Source of the DNA: Alphaproteobacteria bacterium AO1-B
Lineage (GTDB): Bacteria > Pseudomonadota > Alphaproteobacteria > Rhizobiales > Stappiaceae
NCBI GenBank assembly: GCA_001890945.1
Contig: MLAX01000004.1
Span: 310,001 to 374,000, forward strand
DNA length: 64,000 nucleotides
Direction: 5' to 3'
The translations under genes and the position numbers were made by a program. The notes beneath the pieces were generated by a model, which saw only the letters and a list, made by a program, of their open reading frames with translations, did no database searches and had not been told where the DNA came from. Positions 17,951 to 27,448 of this stretch are shown piece by piece; position 1 is the first letter of the stretch, and each line of letters opens with the position of its first letter.

Positions 17951-19616
17951 CCGCCGCCACAATGCACGTGACGTTTTCCCGCCGACGGGAACAGAGCTCA
18001 ATACCAAGTCTTGGTTGACGGAAGCTCCGTTGCGGATGCTCATGAACAACCTGCATCCAGATGTAGCGGAAAACCCCCACGAGCTGGTCGTTTATGGCGG
18101 CATCGGCCGTGCTGCGCGCACATGGGATGATTTCGACCAAATCGTTGCGAGTTTGAAGTCACTGGAAGACGATGAAACATTGATGGTTCAATCGGGCAAA
18201 CCGGTTGGTGTGTTCAAGACCCATAAGGATGCGCCGCGGGTTCTGATCGCGAATTCCAATTTGGTGCCGAACTGGGCGAACTGGGACCATTTCCACGAAC
18301 TCGATAAAAAGGGTCTGGCGATGTATGGCCAGATGACTGCGGGCTCCTGGATCTACATCGGCACGCAGGGCATCGTTCAGGGAACCTACGAGACGTTCAT
18401 GGAAGCCGGCCGCCAGCATTATGAGGGCAACCTGAAAGGCCGCTGGATCCTGACCGGTGGACTTGGTGGTATGGGCGGTGCGCAACCGCTTGCTGCCGTT
18501 ATGGCCGGAGCCTGCTGTCTCGCGGTCGAGTGCGATGAAAAGAGCGCCGACTTCCGCCTGCGTACAAAATACGTCGATGAAAAGACGCATTCGCTCGACG
18601 AAGCGCTGGAGATGATTGAGCGCTGGACGAAGGCGGGGGAGGCAAAATCCGTTGCCTTGATCGGCAACGCTGCAGATGTTTTCTCAGAACTCGTCAAACG
18701 CGGTGTCAAACCGGACATCGTTACCGATCAGACGTCCGCGCATGACCCGGTCAATGGGTACCTGCCGCAAGGCTGGACCGTTGCCGAATGGCGCTCAAAA
18801 GCAGAGACAGATCCGAAAGCGGTCGAGAAAGCGGCACGGGCGTCAATGAAAGTCCATGTTCAAGCGATGGTCGATTTCTGGAATGCCGGTGTGCCAACGC
18901 TGGACTACGGCAACAACATCCGCCAGGTCGCGCTTGAAGAAGGTTTTGAAAACGCTTTCGCGTTCCCGGGTTTTGTGCCGGCCTATATCCGGCCGCTCTT
19001 CTGCCGCGGCATCGGGCCGTTCCGCTGGTGCGCGCTTTCTGGCGATCCGGAGGATATCTACAAGACCGACGCCAAGGTGAAGGAACTCATTCCAGATGAT
19101 GAGCATCTGCACAATTGGCTCGACATGGCCAAGGAACGGATTTCCTTCCAGGGACTGCCAGCCCGGATCTGCTGGGTTGGTCTGGGTCAACGCCACCGGT
19201 TGGGTCTTGCCTTTAACGAAATGGTCCGCAACGGTGAACTGAAGGCCCCGGTCGTCATTGGCCGTGATCATCTGGACAGCGGGTCCGTGGCGTCTCCGAA
19301 CCGGGAAACGGAATCTATGAAAGATGGCTCGGACGCAGTGTCAGATTGGCCGCTTTTGAATGCTCTGTTGAACACCGCATCTGGCGCAACCTGGGTGTCT
19401 TTGCACCATGGTGGCGGCGTGGGTATGGGGTTCTCGCAGCATTCGGGCATGGTCATTTGCTGTGACGGAACAGATGATGCCGCGCGCCGGATTGAGCGTG
19501 TGCTTTGGAACGACCCTGCAACCGGTGTGATGCGACACGCCGATGCGGGTTACGAAATTGCGCTGGATTGCGCAAAAGAACAGGGATTGAACCTGCCGGG
19601 TATCCTTGGGAGATGA
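17943..19616 (+). CDS. hutU: Urocanate hydratase HutU
   Basis: NAD-dependent urocanase of 557 residues converting urocanate to imidazolonepropionate. Conserved segments include [23 protein letters not shown], the dinucleotide-binding [12 protein letters not shown] near residue 176 and the catalytic Cys in [12 protein letters not shown] (~360). It overlaps hutG by eight bases and closes the operon. Length matches the usual 550-560 residues. Confidence 0.96.
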   Translation: MVDRRHNARDVFPPTGTELNTKSWLTEAPLRMLMNNLHPDVAENPHELVVYGGIGRAARTWDDFDQIVASLKSLEDDETLMVQSGKPVGVFKTHKDAPRVLIANSNLVPNWANWDHFHELDKKGLAMYGQMTAGSWIYIGTQGIVQGTYETFMEAGRQHYEGNLKGRWILTGGLGGMGGAQPLAAVMAGACCLAVECDEKSADFRLRTKYVDEKTHSLDEALEMIERWTKAGEAKSVALIGNAADVFSELVKRGVKPDIVTDQTSAHDPVNGYLPQGWTVAEWRSKAETDPKAVEKAARASMKVHVQAMVDFWNAGVPTLDYGNNIRQVALEEGFENAFAFPGFVPAYIRPLFCRGIGPFRWCALSGDPEDIYKTDAKVKELIPDDEHLHNWLDMAKERISFQGLPARICWVGLGQRHRLGLAFNEMVRNGELKAPVVIGRDHLDSGSVASPNRETESMKDGSDAVSDWPLLNALLNTASGATWVSLHHGGGVGMGFSQHSGMVICCDGTDDAARRIERVLWNDPATGVMRHADAGYEIALDCAKEQGLNLPGILGR

Positions 19617-19663
19617 AAACAACGGCGGACAGCCCTCCAATCACCTTTGACAAAGAGGACAAG

Positions 19664-20761
19664 ATGAAAAGACGTGATTTTCTGAAAGCCGGTGCAATCG
19701 GCGCAACAGGCGCAGCAGCGACAACGCTTGCAGCGCCTGCCATTGCTCAAGATGTCCGCCAGTGGCGCATGGTAACGGCCTGGCCGAAGAACCTGCCGGG
19801 ACCAGGCGTCGCTGCGCAAATGCTCGCGGACCGCATCACGACCCTGTCGGGCGGGCGCATCGAAGTTAAGCTGTTTGCGGCCGGCGAAATCGTTCCGGGC
19901 AATGGTGTTTTCGATGCCGTTGGTCAGGGCACTGCTGAGCTTTATCATGCGGTCCCGGCCTACTGGGGCTCCAAGTCCAAGGGTATCCTGCTGTTTGGGT
20001 CCCAGCCGTTTGGACTGACGGCTCCTGAACAAGCCGGCTGGTTGATCCACGGCGGTGGTCAGGCGCTTTATGATGAAATGTACGGCCGCTTCAATCTGAA
20101 GCCGTTCTTGTGCGGCAACTCCGGTCCGCAATGGGCCGGCTGGTTCCGCAACGAGATCAACAGCGTTGACGATCTGAAGGGCTTGAAGTTCCGCTCAACG
20201 GGTCTTGCGTCAGAAATGTGCTCCAAGCTCGGCATGGCAGTCCAGGCCATGAGCGGCCCGGCAATGTTCCAGGCGCTGCAGTCTGGCGCCCTTGATGCTG
20301 GAGAGTTCATCGGCCCGTGGACCGACAGCGCGCTCGGCTACTACCAGATCGCCAAGAACTACTACTGGCCGGGCGTTGGTGAGCCGTCTTCTGCCGAAGA
20401 ATGCGCGGTCAATCTGGATGCCTACAACGAACTTCCGGATGATCTCAAAGAGGTCGTCACGCAAGCGTGTTCCAGCCTCTACAACGATGTCCTGACTGAG
20501 TACAACACCAAACACGCACAGGCTTTGACAGGTCTCGTCAACGATCATGGCGTGATGGTGCGTAAGCTCCCGGACGATGTGATCGTGGCGATGGGCAACG
20601 CAGCAGGTGAAGTGATCGCTGACCTGCGTGCAGACAGCGACGATTTGGTCAAGCAGATCACGGAGAGCTTCCTCGGCTATCGTAAACTGATGCGCGAGTA
20701 CATGCCTTACGCTGACAATGGCCAGATGAACGCGCGTCTGCTGGACTACAAGTACGACTGA
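19664..20761 (+). CDS. TRAP transporter substrate-binding protein (DctP, TakP-like)
   Basis: Periplasmic receptor of a TRAP transporter, 365 residues. It carries a Tat signal (KRRDFLKAG, hydrophobic core, cleavage near APAIAQ), indicating folded export. Overall pattern resembles the 2-oxo-acid receptor TakP: LFAAGEIVPG near 65, WGSKSK, GNSGPQWAGWFRNEI and EFIGPWTD. I chose ATG 19664 (GAGGA upstream); an ATG at 19613 would put a 17-residue tail before the twin arginines. It starts 47 bases after hutU, so transcription from the hut operon may continue into it, but the ligand is more likely a 2-oxo or hydroxy acid than a histidine intermediate. Confidence 0.87.
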   Translation: MKRRDFLKAGAIGATGAAATTLAAPAIAQDVRQWRMVTAWPKNLPGPGVAAQMLADRITTLSGGRIEVKLFAAGEIVPGNGVFDAVGQGTAELYHAVPAYWGSKSKGILLFGSQPFGLTAPEQAGWLIHGGGQALYDEMYGRFNLKPFLCGNSGPQWAGWFRNEINSVDDLKGLKFRSTGLASEMCSKLGMAVQAMSGPAMFQALQSGALDAGEFIGPWTDSALGYYQIAKNYYWPGVGEPSSAEECAVNLDAYNELPDDLKEVVTQACSSLYNDVLTEYNTKHAQALTGLVNDHGVMVRKLPDDVIVAMGNAAGEVIADLRADSDDLVKQITESFLGYRKLMREYMPYADNGQMNARLLDYKYD

Positions 20762-20798
20762 TCGTCGGCACTGTAAGGCACAGCCTGCCTTTGGTGAT

Positions 20799-20822
20799 CG
20801 GAGAAGTAGAAACGCTTCTCCG
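20799..20822 (+). other. Intercistronic hairpin between dctP and dctQ
   Basis: An eight base-pair perfect stem (CGGAGAAG / CTTCTCCG) with an eight-base loop lies in the 119-base gap after the receptor gene. No T run follows, so it probably protects the receptor mRNA or weakens read-through rather than terminating outright. Confidence 0.6.
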
Positions 20823-20880
20823 GTCGCCACTGCTTGGCTTGACCATTCGTTCTCACTTCTCACGATGAGGGCGTGACCTT

Positions 20881-21411
20881 GTGAGACAAAAACAGGAACC
20901 GACCGCGATGGAAAAGCTTGCGGATGTGCTGGAGCGCGTGAATTCAGTAATAGGCAACACCTTGTGCTGGGCGGCGCTGGGCATGCTGATGTTGCAGTTC
21001 GTGATTGTGCTTCTGCGCTATGTTTTCGGCTACAGCTTCATCTTTCTCGATGAAGGTGTTTTGTATTTCCATGCAGCCATCTTCATGCTGGGCGCAGGTT
21101 ATACGTTCCTGGTCAATGCCCATGTGCGTGTGGACATTTTTTATGCCAAGGCGAGCGAGCGCGCACAGGCCTGGATCGACATCTTTGGCCACCTGTTTCT
21201 GCTGACGCCAGCGTTGCTTATTCTCTTGTGGTTCTCCTGGCCGACTGTGCGCAGCAGCTGGGCAATTCTCGAGGGACCGATTTCGGTTGGCGGGATCCCG
21301 GCCTCGTTCCTGTTGAAGACGCTCATTCCGGCCTACTGCAGTCTTTTACTCGTTCAAGGCGCAACTGCCCTGATCCGTGATATCTCCCGTCTGAAAGCCA
21401 CCGCTGCATGA
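20881..21411 (+). CDS. TRAP transporter small permease (DctQ)
   Basis: Four-helix membrane subunit, up to 176 residues. Helices lie around residues 25-45, 55-75, 97-117 and 140-160; the pattern LRYVFGYSFIFLDE is typical of DctQ. Start is uncertain: GTG 20881 (GAGGG upstream) or ATG 20908 (AGGAA upstream), the latter dropping nine polar residues. It overlaps the large permease by ATGA. Confidence 0.87.
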   Translation: MRQKQEPTAMEKLADVLERVNSVIGNTLCWAALGMLMLQFVIVLLRYVFGYSFIFLDEGVLYFHAAIFMLGAGYTFLVNAHVRVDIFYAKASERAQAWIDIFGHLFLLTPALLILLWFSWPTVRSSWAILEGPISVGGIPASFLLKTLIPAYCSLLLVQGATALIRDISRLKATAA

Positions 21412-22958
21412 GCCTTCCTCTTGACTTGATGATGTTCGGGGCGCTGATCGCCTTTATTCTTCTCGGTTATCCCGTGGCCTTCACGATTGCCGGCGTTGCA
21501 ACTGGCTTCGCGCTTCTTGGGTGGATGCTTGGGGACTTTAACATTCAGCTTATGGGCGCCATGGGCCAGCGGTTCTTTGGAGTTCTGACCAACCCGGTGC
21601 TCACCGCAATCCCACTATTTGTTCTGATGGGTGTCATCCTGGAAAAAAGCCGGATTGCCGAGGACCTTCTTGAAACGATGGGCCGGCTGTTCGGCAAGAT
21701 GAATGGCGGCCTTGGTGTTTCCGTCGTTCTGGTCGGTGCCCTTCTGGCTGCGTCGACCGGTATTGTCGGCGCAACGGTCGTTGCGATGGGCCTGATTGCC
21801 CTGCCGACCATGTTGCGCAACGGGTATGATCCGAAATTGGCCTCCGGCATGGTTTGTACAGCCGGTACACTTGGTCAGATCATCCCGCCCTCGACCCTTC
21901 TGATCATCCTTGCCGATGTCATGTCGAATGCCTTCCAGCAGGCGCAATATGCGCAAGGCAAATTCACGATCGAAACGATCTCGGTTGGGCAAACCTTTGC
22001 CGCTGCGATGGTGCCAGGACTGCTGCTGGTGGCTGTCTATTGCGTCTACATCATCGGCCGCGCGAAACTTTTTCCTGGTGACGCCCCGGCAATGAAGGAG
22101 AGTGTTGAGCCACCAAGCGGCGTGGAAATCGCGTCTGCAATCGTTCCGCCGATCCTGTTGATTATCGCCGTTTTGGGCTCGATCCTTGGCGGTGTGGCAT
22201 CTCCGAATGAAGCAGCTTCTGTGGGCGCAGTTGGAGCTATCTTGTTGGCTGGCCGACGGTTGGGCGTGCCTGTCAAACTTATCATTTTGGCGACCATAGC
22301 CTTGCTGGTACTTGCAGTGTCGGCTGCGGCCTTTCCTGTTCGCCTTCAAAGGTCAGATGTGACGATTGGTGGCTATGTGCTTGCTGCAATCTACGCTGGG
22401 CTTGCTCTTTTTGCGCTTGGAGTCGTCCTCAAAATTTTACGTGCAGCTTTTGCCGATGGGCTTTTGAAGTCATCATTGCTGTCGACCCTGACCGTAACCT
22501 CAATGATCTTCGCAACCATCCTGATGGCGAGTTTTTTCAGTCTGGTATTTGTCGGCCTGGGTGGGGAAGACCGTGTTCATGAGCTTTTGAAGGAAATGCC
22601 TGGCGGCGCCACGGGAGCGCTGATCTTCGCGATGCTGTTCGTCTTCGTGTTGGGCTTCTTCCTCGACTTTGTCGAGATCTCGGTGATTCTGCTGCCTGTT
22701 TTGATCCCGCCGCTCATCCTGATGGGTATTGATCCGATCTGGCTCACAGTCCTGATCGCAATCAATCTTCAGACATCGTTTCTGACGCCGCCGTTCGGAT
22801 TTTCGCTGTTCTATTTGCGCGGCGCTGCGCCAAAGGAAATCACCACCGGACAGATCTATCGCGGTGTGGTTCCGTTCATCGGATTGCAAATCGCTGCCGT
22901 CGCGATCCTGTGGATGTTCCCGATTATCGCAACGTGGCTTCCGCGCTGGCTTTATTAG
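21408..22958 (+). CDS. TRAP transporter large permease (DctM)
   Basis: Large membrane subunit, 516 residues with about 12-13 helices. DctM hallmarks seen are the early LLGYPVAFTIAGVA, the GIVGATVVAMGLIALPTML hairpin and TLGQIIPPSTLLIIL. A longer than usual central section, about residues 275-365 with extra hydrophobic helices (VKLIILATIALLVLAVSAA onward), distinguishes it from standard ~430-residue DctM and is common in the TakM-like group. It completes the three-gene operon. Confidence 0.9.
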   Translation: MSLPLDLMMFGALIAFILLGYPVAFTIAGVATGFALLGWMLGDFNIQLMGAMGQRFFGVLTNPVLTAIPLFVLMGVILEKSRIAEDLLETMGRLFGKMNGGLGVSVVLVGALLAASTGIVGATVVAMGLIALPTMLRNGYDPKLASGMVCTAGTLGQIIPPSTLLIILADVMSNAFQQAQYAQGKFTIETISVGQTFAAAMVPGLLLVAVYCVYIIGRAKLFPGDAPAMKESVEPPSGVEIASAIVPPILLIIAVLGSILGGVASPNEAASVGAVGAILLAGRRLGVPVKLIILATIALLVLAVSAAAFPVRLQRSDVTIGGYVLAAIYAGLALFALGVVLKILRAAFADGLLKSSLLSTLTVTSMIFATILMASFFSLVFVGLGGEDRVHELLKEMPGGATGALIFAMLFVFVLGFFLDFVEISVILLPVLIPPLILMGIDPIWLTVLIAINLQTSFLTPPFGFSLFYLRGAAPKEITTGQIYRGVVPFIGLQIAAVAILWMFPIIATWLPRWLY

Positions 22959-22974
22959 GCCGTCTGGGATGACC

Positions 22975-22992
22975 GGGCGGTCGAAACCGCCC
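22975..22992. terminator. Hairpin between convergent dctM and aldo/keto reductase genes
   Basis: A seven base-pair stem GGGCGGT / ACCGCCC around CGAA sits in the 45-base gap between the two convergent stops. No clear T run follows on either strand, so termination would be weak or Rho-assisted. Confidence 0.5.
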
Positions 22993-23003
22993 AGTGTCCG
23001 GAT

Positions 23004-24053
23004 CTATTTCTTCCGGGAAGGGCCTTCGCGCTCAGACGAGGCCGCCCAAAGATTGATGTTGGCGTCCTTGGCTGTCGCATCGATTTCCTGAAGCTCGGCT
23101 TCAGTGAACTCGAGATTGTTGAGCGCGCCGACACAGTCAATCACTTGGGCTGCTCGGCTAGCCCCAATGAGGGCCGTCGTGACGCGGCCGCCTCTCAAGA
23201 CCCAGGCGAGTGCCATCTGCGCCAGTGTTTGCCCGCGCCGCTCGGCAATGGCGTTGAGTGCCCGGATGTTTGCAAGGTTCTCATCACTGAGGAATTGGTC
23301 CTGCAGGGATTTGCCCTGTGTGGCCCGGCTGCCTTCCGGAATGTCCTTCAGATACTTGTTTGTCAGCATGCCTTGGGCGAGTGGGGAAAAGGCGATGGAA
23401 CCAATGCCGAGATCGTCCAAGGTGTCGAGAAGGCCGTCTTCTTCCACCCAACGGTTGATCATGGAATAGCTCGGCTGATGGATCAGACAGGGAGTGCCGA
23501 GCTCTTTCAGGATTGCTGCTGCTTCTCGTGTCCTATTCGTATTGTAAGAGGAAATACCGACGTATAGGGCCCGTCCGGAGCGGACGATGTGGTCCAGCGC
23601 CATCATGGTCTCTTCCAACGGCGTTTCCGGGTCGAACCTGTGTGAATAAAAGATGTCGACATAGTCGAGACCCATGCGCTTAAGCGATTGGTCGCAGGAC
23701 GCAATCAGGTATTTGCGGCTGCCCCACTCGCCATAAGGACCAGGCCACATGTCGTACCCGGCCTTGGACGAAATGATCATCTCGTCCCGATACGGTGCAA
23801 AGTCGGTGCGCAGGAGTTCGCCGAATGCGCTCTCCGCGGAGCCCTTCGCCGGACCATAATTGTTGGCAAGGTCGAAGTGGGTGATGCCGAGATCAAAAGC
23901 GGTCCGCGCAATTTCCTGTTTGCGTTGGTGCGGGGTGTCATCGCCGAAATTGTGCCAAAGTCCCAGAGAAATGAGCGGCAGTTTCAATCCGGACCTACCA
24001 CAGCGGCGGTAGTCCATGCTGGTGTAACGGTCGGGCGATGCGGTCCAGGTCAT
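23004..24053 (-). CDS. Aldo/keto reductase, YghZ/GprA-like
   Basis: NADPH-dependent oxidoreductase of 349 residues in the AKR14 group, close in pattern to E. coli YghZ (L-glyceraldehyde 3-phosphate and methylglyoxal reductase). The opening WTASPDRYTSMDYRRCGRSGLKLP is characteristic of that group, so the first ATG is the start. Catalytic tetrad residues are visible: Asp in HFDLANNYG with Tyr, Lys in ISSKAGY and His in FYSHRFD. The C-terminal TALIGASRAAQV binds the cofactor phosphate. It stands alone, convergent to the TRAP genes. Confidence 0.88.
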   Translation of the reverse strand: MTWTASPDRYTSMDYRRCGRSGLKLPLISLGLWHNFGDDTPHQRKQEIARTAFDLGITHFDLANNYGPAKGSAESAFGELLRTDFAPYRDEMIISSKAGYDMWPGPYGEWGSRKYLIASCDQSLKRMGLDYVDIFYSHRFDPETPLEETMMALDHIVRSGRALYVGISSYNTNRTREAAAILKELGTPCLIHQPSYSMINRWVEEDGLLDTLDDLGIGSIAFSPLAQGMLTNKYLKDIPEGSRATQGKSLQDQFLSDENLANIRALNAIAERRGQTLAQMALAWVLRGGRVTTALIGASRAAQVIDCVGALNNLEFTEAELQEIDATAKDANINLWAASSEREGPSRKK

Positions 24054-24164
24054 TGCGTCTCCATTTGGCTGGTTTTTCCAAGCAACACTGTTTCACAATG
24101 CCGATGGAAGGGGACGCTGTCTTCGCACTAAAGGCGGGTGATGTGAAGTATGGACAATAGCGAT

Positions 24165-24204
24165 GGAGAAAAAGAGGCTTGCGGCGGACGGCACCACCGC
24201 AAGC
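24165..24204 (-). terminator. Rho-independent terminator of the sox operon
   Basis: On the minus strand GCTTGCGG and CCGCAAGC form an eight base-pair stem with a 12-base loop, followed by CCTCTTTTTCTCC. It begins about 16 bases after the soxF stop and closes the long sox transcript. Confidence 0.8.
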
Positions 24205-24219
24205 AAGGTGGGGGAGGAA

Positions 24220-25497
24220 TTAGGCGCCGAACATGTCGGTGGTGATGCCTTTGTACCAGCCGATCGACTCTTCATAGGTCGCCTGACGGAGGCCTGCATC
24301 TTCACCGGTCTGGCTGATGAATTTCGAGGTGGACGCGATTTTTTCTTCGGTTGGGGCGTATTGTGCGCCGACTTTTACGCCGTCGTTGGTCTCGATCAAG
24401 CTCCAGCAGGTGTTGGAGTACTTTGCTGGGAAAACACGGGACCCGGTGAGGTCTCCGCGAATGGCCATGGCCGCCACCTTGGCCTGGCTGTTCGCCGAGA
24501 AACCGGACTTCGGCATGTCGCCGGCGATGCAGGCATCTCCGATGACAAAAATGGAGTTGTCTTCCTTGGAGCGCATGGAAGCCGGATCAATGGCGCAGAA
24601 CCCGCTGTCGTTGGCAAGTGCGGCCTTGGAAGCGATCATGCCCGCCTTTTGCGCCGGGATGACGTTCACCAAATCGCCCTGGAAGGTGTCCAGGTCCGTT
24701 TCGACCTCCCCGGTCGATGCATCGACCTTGACGATACCGCCATGCACATCCGGTCCATACCACTCGATCATGCCCGGATAGTGCTTGTCCCAGCCTTCCT
24801 GGAATAGGGCTTGTTTGGAGAACTTCGGCTTGGGATCAATGATGACGATCTTGCTGTCGTTCAGTCCCTTGGATTTGAGAATATGCGCCATCATTGACAC
24901 ACGCTCGTACGGTCCCGGAGGGCAACGATATGGGTTCGGCGGGGCTACCATGACGATTTGCTGGCCGTTTTCGATAGCATCCAGTTTGGCTTTCAGAAGT
25001 TGGGTCTGAGGACCCGCCTTCCAGGAATGCGGCATGATTTCAGCCGCTTCTTCTGAGTAGCCGGGCACACTGTCATAGATGAGATCAATGCCCGGGGACA
25101 CGACCAGACGGTCGTAAGGCACTTTGGAACCGTCCGCCATGACAACCATTTTTGCATCCCGATCAACGGCATCTGCCATGCCGTTTACAACGGTGATACC
25201 GTAGTTCGACGACAGCGTATCATAGCCGTGTGTGATGGAATCGAAATCGCGGAACCCGCCGAGGTATAAGTTGGAGAAGAAGCAGGTTGTGTAGGCCGGG
25301 TTGGCTTCGATCAGAGTAACGTCAAGATCCTCACCAGCATCCTTGGCCATATACCGGGCGGCTGTAGCGCCTCCAGCGCCGCCGCCGATGACGACGACTT
25401 TAGGTTTCCCCTGCGCCCGGGCGTAGTACGGCAGTGCCAGGGATGTCGCCCCGGCGCCAACCAGAAGCCCAAAACTACGGCGTGTGAGATTTGGCAT
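24220..25497 (-). CDS. soxF: SoxF, flavocytochrome c sulfide dehydrogenase flavoprotein subunit
   Basis: FAD-dependent sulfide dehydrogenase subunit, 425 residues. A Tat signal (LTRRSFGLL) is followed by the FAD-binding KVVVIGGGAGGATAARYM at about 34-51. Candidate redox cysteines are in YTTCFFSNLYLGG, NPYRCPPGPYE and the C-terminal NTCWSLI. The start is ATG 25497 with GGGAGG seven bases upstream. With the dihaem SoxE it would form the periplasmic SoxEF complex, which oxidises sulfide to polysulfide or reactivates Sox proteins. Last gene of the operon. Confidence 0.92.
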   Translation of the reverse strand: MPNLTRRSFGLLVGAGATSLALPYYARAQGKPKVVVIGGGAGGATAARYMAKDAGEDLDVTLIEANPAYTTCFFSNLYLGGFRDFDSITHGYDTLSSNYGITVVNGMADAVDRDAKMVVMADGSKVPYDRLVVSPGIDLIYDSVPGYSEEAAEIMPHSWKAGPQTQLLKAKLDAIENGQQIVMVAPPNPYRCPPGPYERVSMMAHILKSKGLNDSKIVIIDPKPKFSKQALFQEGWDKHYPGMIEWYGPDVHGGIVKVDASTGEVETDLDTFQGDLVNVIPAQKAGMIASKAALANDSGFCAIDPASMRSKEDNSIFVIGDACIAGDMPKSGFSANSQAKVAAMAIRGDLTGSRVFPAKYSNTCWSLIETNDGVKVGAQYAPTEEKIASTSKFISQTGEDAGLRQATYEESIGWYKGITTDMFGA

Positions 25498-25545
25498 GTC
25501 ATTTCCTCCCAAGTATGCAGTTTGGCCTCTGCAATTGACAAAACC

Positions 25546-26307
25546 TCATTGCGGATCGATGGACCCGAAATAGGCGGCCAAGGCTGCGATTTCCTCGTTG
25601 CCGAGGTTGACTGTCATGTTCTGCATGACCTGATGACTGCGGACATTTGTCTTGTATTCAAAGAGTGCCCGGATGAACGGTTTCTTAGGCCAGCCGATAA
25701 TGGATGGGATGCCATCGGCCCGGCCAGAGACTTGATGACAGGTGACACATTCACTCGAAAGATATTCGCCATACGCCATGTCGCCGTCGATCTGGATGGC
25801 AACGGCCCCCATTTCTGGCGTCACAGTTTCCGGCTCCGGTTCTGACGCCGGTTCGGCTTTGGAAAGTTCTCTCAAGTAGGCGATGATGTGGGTGCGATCC
25901 TGACGGTCAGGCATGCCGCGATAGGACATTCGGGTTCCGGGTACATATTCCCGCGGCTTTTCGAGATAAAGGTCCAACGAAAACTCGTTCCAGACCATCC
26001 CGTCACTGCCGAGTTTCTTCATCGCACTGGAATACCTAAAGCCTTCCAGGGTCCCGGCCGGGCGTTCAAAAAGTCCGTCGAGATGGGGGCCAACGCCATT
26101 TCGCGCGTTGGCTCCAACCTGGTGGCAGGCTTTGCAGGCTTTAAACAGCTTTTCGCCTTTTATTGGATCGCCGTCCGATGCCATGGCCGGCACCGTCAGT
26201 AAAAACGTCGCGCCTGCGATCCATTTCCTTGCTCGGGCCCATGCCGCATTTCTCAATGTCGGAAAGTCGGCATAAGGCCGTTCAGCCTTTTCCTGCTTTT
26301 GGTCCAT
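25546..26307 (-). CDS. soxE: SoxE, dihaem c-type cytochrome
   Basis: Electron-accepting partner of SoxF, 253 residues. Two haem c motifs are present, CKACH at 58-62 and CVTCH near 187, separated by a Pro/Glu-rich linker (PASEPEPETV). The membrane-targeting stretch is at about 28-44, preceded by an unusually long polar N-terminus of some 27 residues, so a later start is possible. It lies 28 bases after soxD and 48 bases before soxF. Confidence 0.9.
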   Translation of the reverse strand: MDQKQEKAERPYADFPTLRNAAWARARKWIAGATFLLTVPAMASDGDPIKGEKLFKACKACHQVGANARNGVGPHLDGLFERPAGTLEGFRYSSAMKKLGSDGMVWNEFSLDLYLEKPREYVPGTRMSYRGMPDRQDRTHIIAYLRELSKAEPASEPEPETVTPEMGAVAIQIDGDMAYGEYLSSECVTCHQVSGRADGIPSIIGWPKKPFIRALFEYKTNVRSHQVMQNMTVNLGNEEIAALAAYFGSIDPQ

Positions 26308-26335
26308 ACCGGTTCCTCCCGTGACCCGGTATGGA

Positions 26336-27448
26336 TCAGTCTACCGCGCCGACACCGGCGTTGTCATCGCCGCCGTCGTCGGGCGTCACATCCAGAATGC
26401 GCGCGCGCATGGTAATCTCCACGGGACCGGGCTTGCAGTCGGTCATGCATGGTTCGCTCTTTTGAGCGTAATGCGTTTCTTCGGGACGGTCATCCGCAAT
26501 GAAGTTTTCCTCATTGGGCAGGCGGATATCGAGGAAGTTGTCTTTGGAGAGTTCAAACTCCTCATCGTCCACCAGATCGTTCAGGTAAAGGAGATACGCG
26601 GTGATGGCGTAGACCTCATCGTCGGACAAAGATCTGGCATTGCCAAAAGGCATTGCCCGGCGGACATAGTCATAGACTGTCGACAAGTAGGGCCAGTAGG
26701 AACCGATTGTCTTTTCCGGGCGATCGTCGGTCAGGGTGTCATGGCCACCTGCGAGAACCGGCCAGCGGTCTACTGCCTCGCCAAAATCACCGTGACACAT
26801 GGCGCAGTTGTCTGTGTAAAGAACTTCTCCGTCAGCAACAGTTCCCGATCCTTCAGGAAGTCCCTGCCCATCTGGACGGATGTCGATGTCCCAGGCAGCC
26901 ACTTCTTCAGCCAAGGCAACACGGCCAAGGCCGAAGACCCCACCGTCTCGTGTGTTCGAGGCAGCGGTGGCAGCCGGTTCTGTTGCTTCAGGAACCGCCG
27001 CGACTTGAGTGCCGCTATTTTCTGAAGGCGCTTCGGATTGTTGTTCTGAACTGCTGTCCGCATCTTCAGAGTAAGTCGCAAGGTAAGCCAGAATGTTGTC
27101 GAGATCCGCATCCTTGCGAAGTCCGGCAAAGGCCATCTTGGTGCCTTTGATCATGGCCTTCGGTTTGGCGAGATAGGTACGGGTCGTTTCCATGTCCCAC
27201 ACCAATCCATCCTCTCCAGCCTTGATCATCGCGTTGGAGTATTTGTAGCCATCGATCTCACCAGCCGTGCGCCCAAACAGGTCGTTGAGATGCGGACCAA
27301 CCTTGTTCTTGGCCCCATCACCGACAGCATGGCAGGCTTGGCATTTCTTGAAGACCTTCTCGCCCTTGGCCGCATCGCCCGCGGTGGCGGTGGAGGCAAG
27401 CGCGACGAGAACGGTGCCGAGCGAAAGCGCTTTAAGAGACTTCAACAT
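26336..27448 (-). CDS. soxD: SoxD, dihaem cytochrome c of sulfur dehydrogenase
   Basis: Cytochrome subunit of Sox(CD)2, 370 residues. The signal peptide (1-23, cleaved after ATA) precedes haem motif CQACH at 36-40; the second, CAMCH, is near 214-218. Between them is an Ala/Ser/Glu-rich linker. The start is ATG 27448, giving a 17-base overlap with soxC; the frame is open further upstream within soxC but without signal-peptide character. SoxCD removes six electrons from the SoxY-bound sulfane, so its presence predicts complete oxidation to sulfate without sulfur globules. Confidence 0.92.
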   Translation of the reverse strand: MLKSLKALSLGTVLVALASTATAGDAAKGEKVFKKCQACHAVGDGAKNKVGPHLNDLFGRTAGEIDGYKYSNAMIKAGEDGLVWDMETTRTYLAKPKAMIKGTKMAFAGLRKDADLDNILAYLATYSEDADSSSEQQSEAPSENSGTQVAAVPEATEPAATAASNTRDGGVFGLGRVALAEEVAAWDIDIRPDGQGLPEGSGTVADGEVLYTDNCAMCHGDFGEAVDRWPVLAGGHDTLTDDRPEKTIGSYWPYLSTVYDYVRRAMPFGNARSLSDDEVYAITAYLLYLNDLVDDEEFELSKDNFLDIRLPNEENFIADDRPEETHYAQKSEPCMTDCKPGPVEITMRARILDVTPDDGGDDNAGVGAVD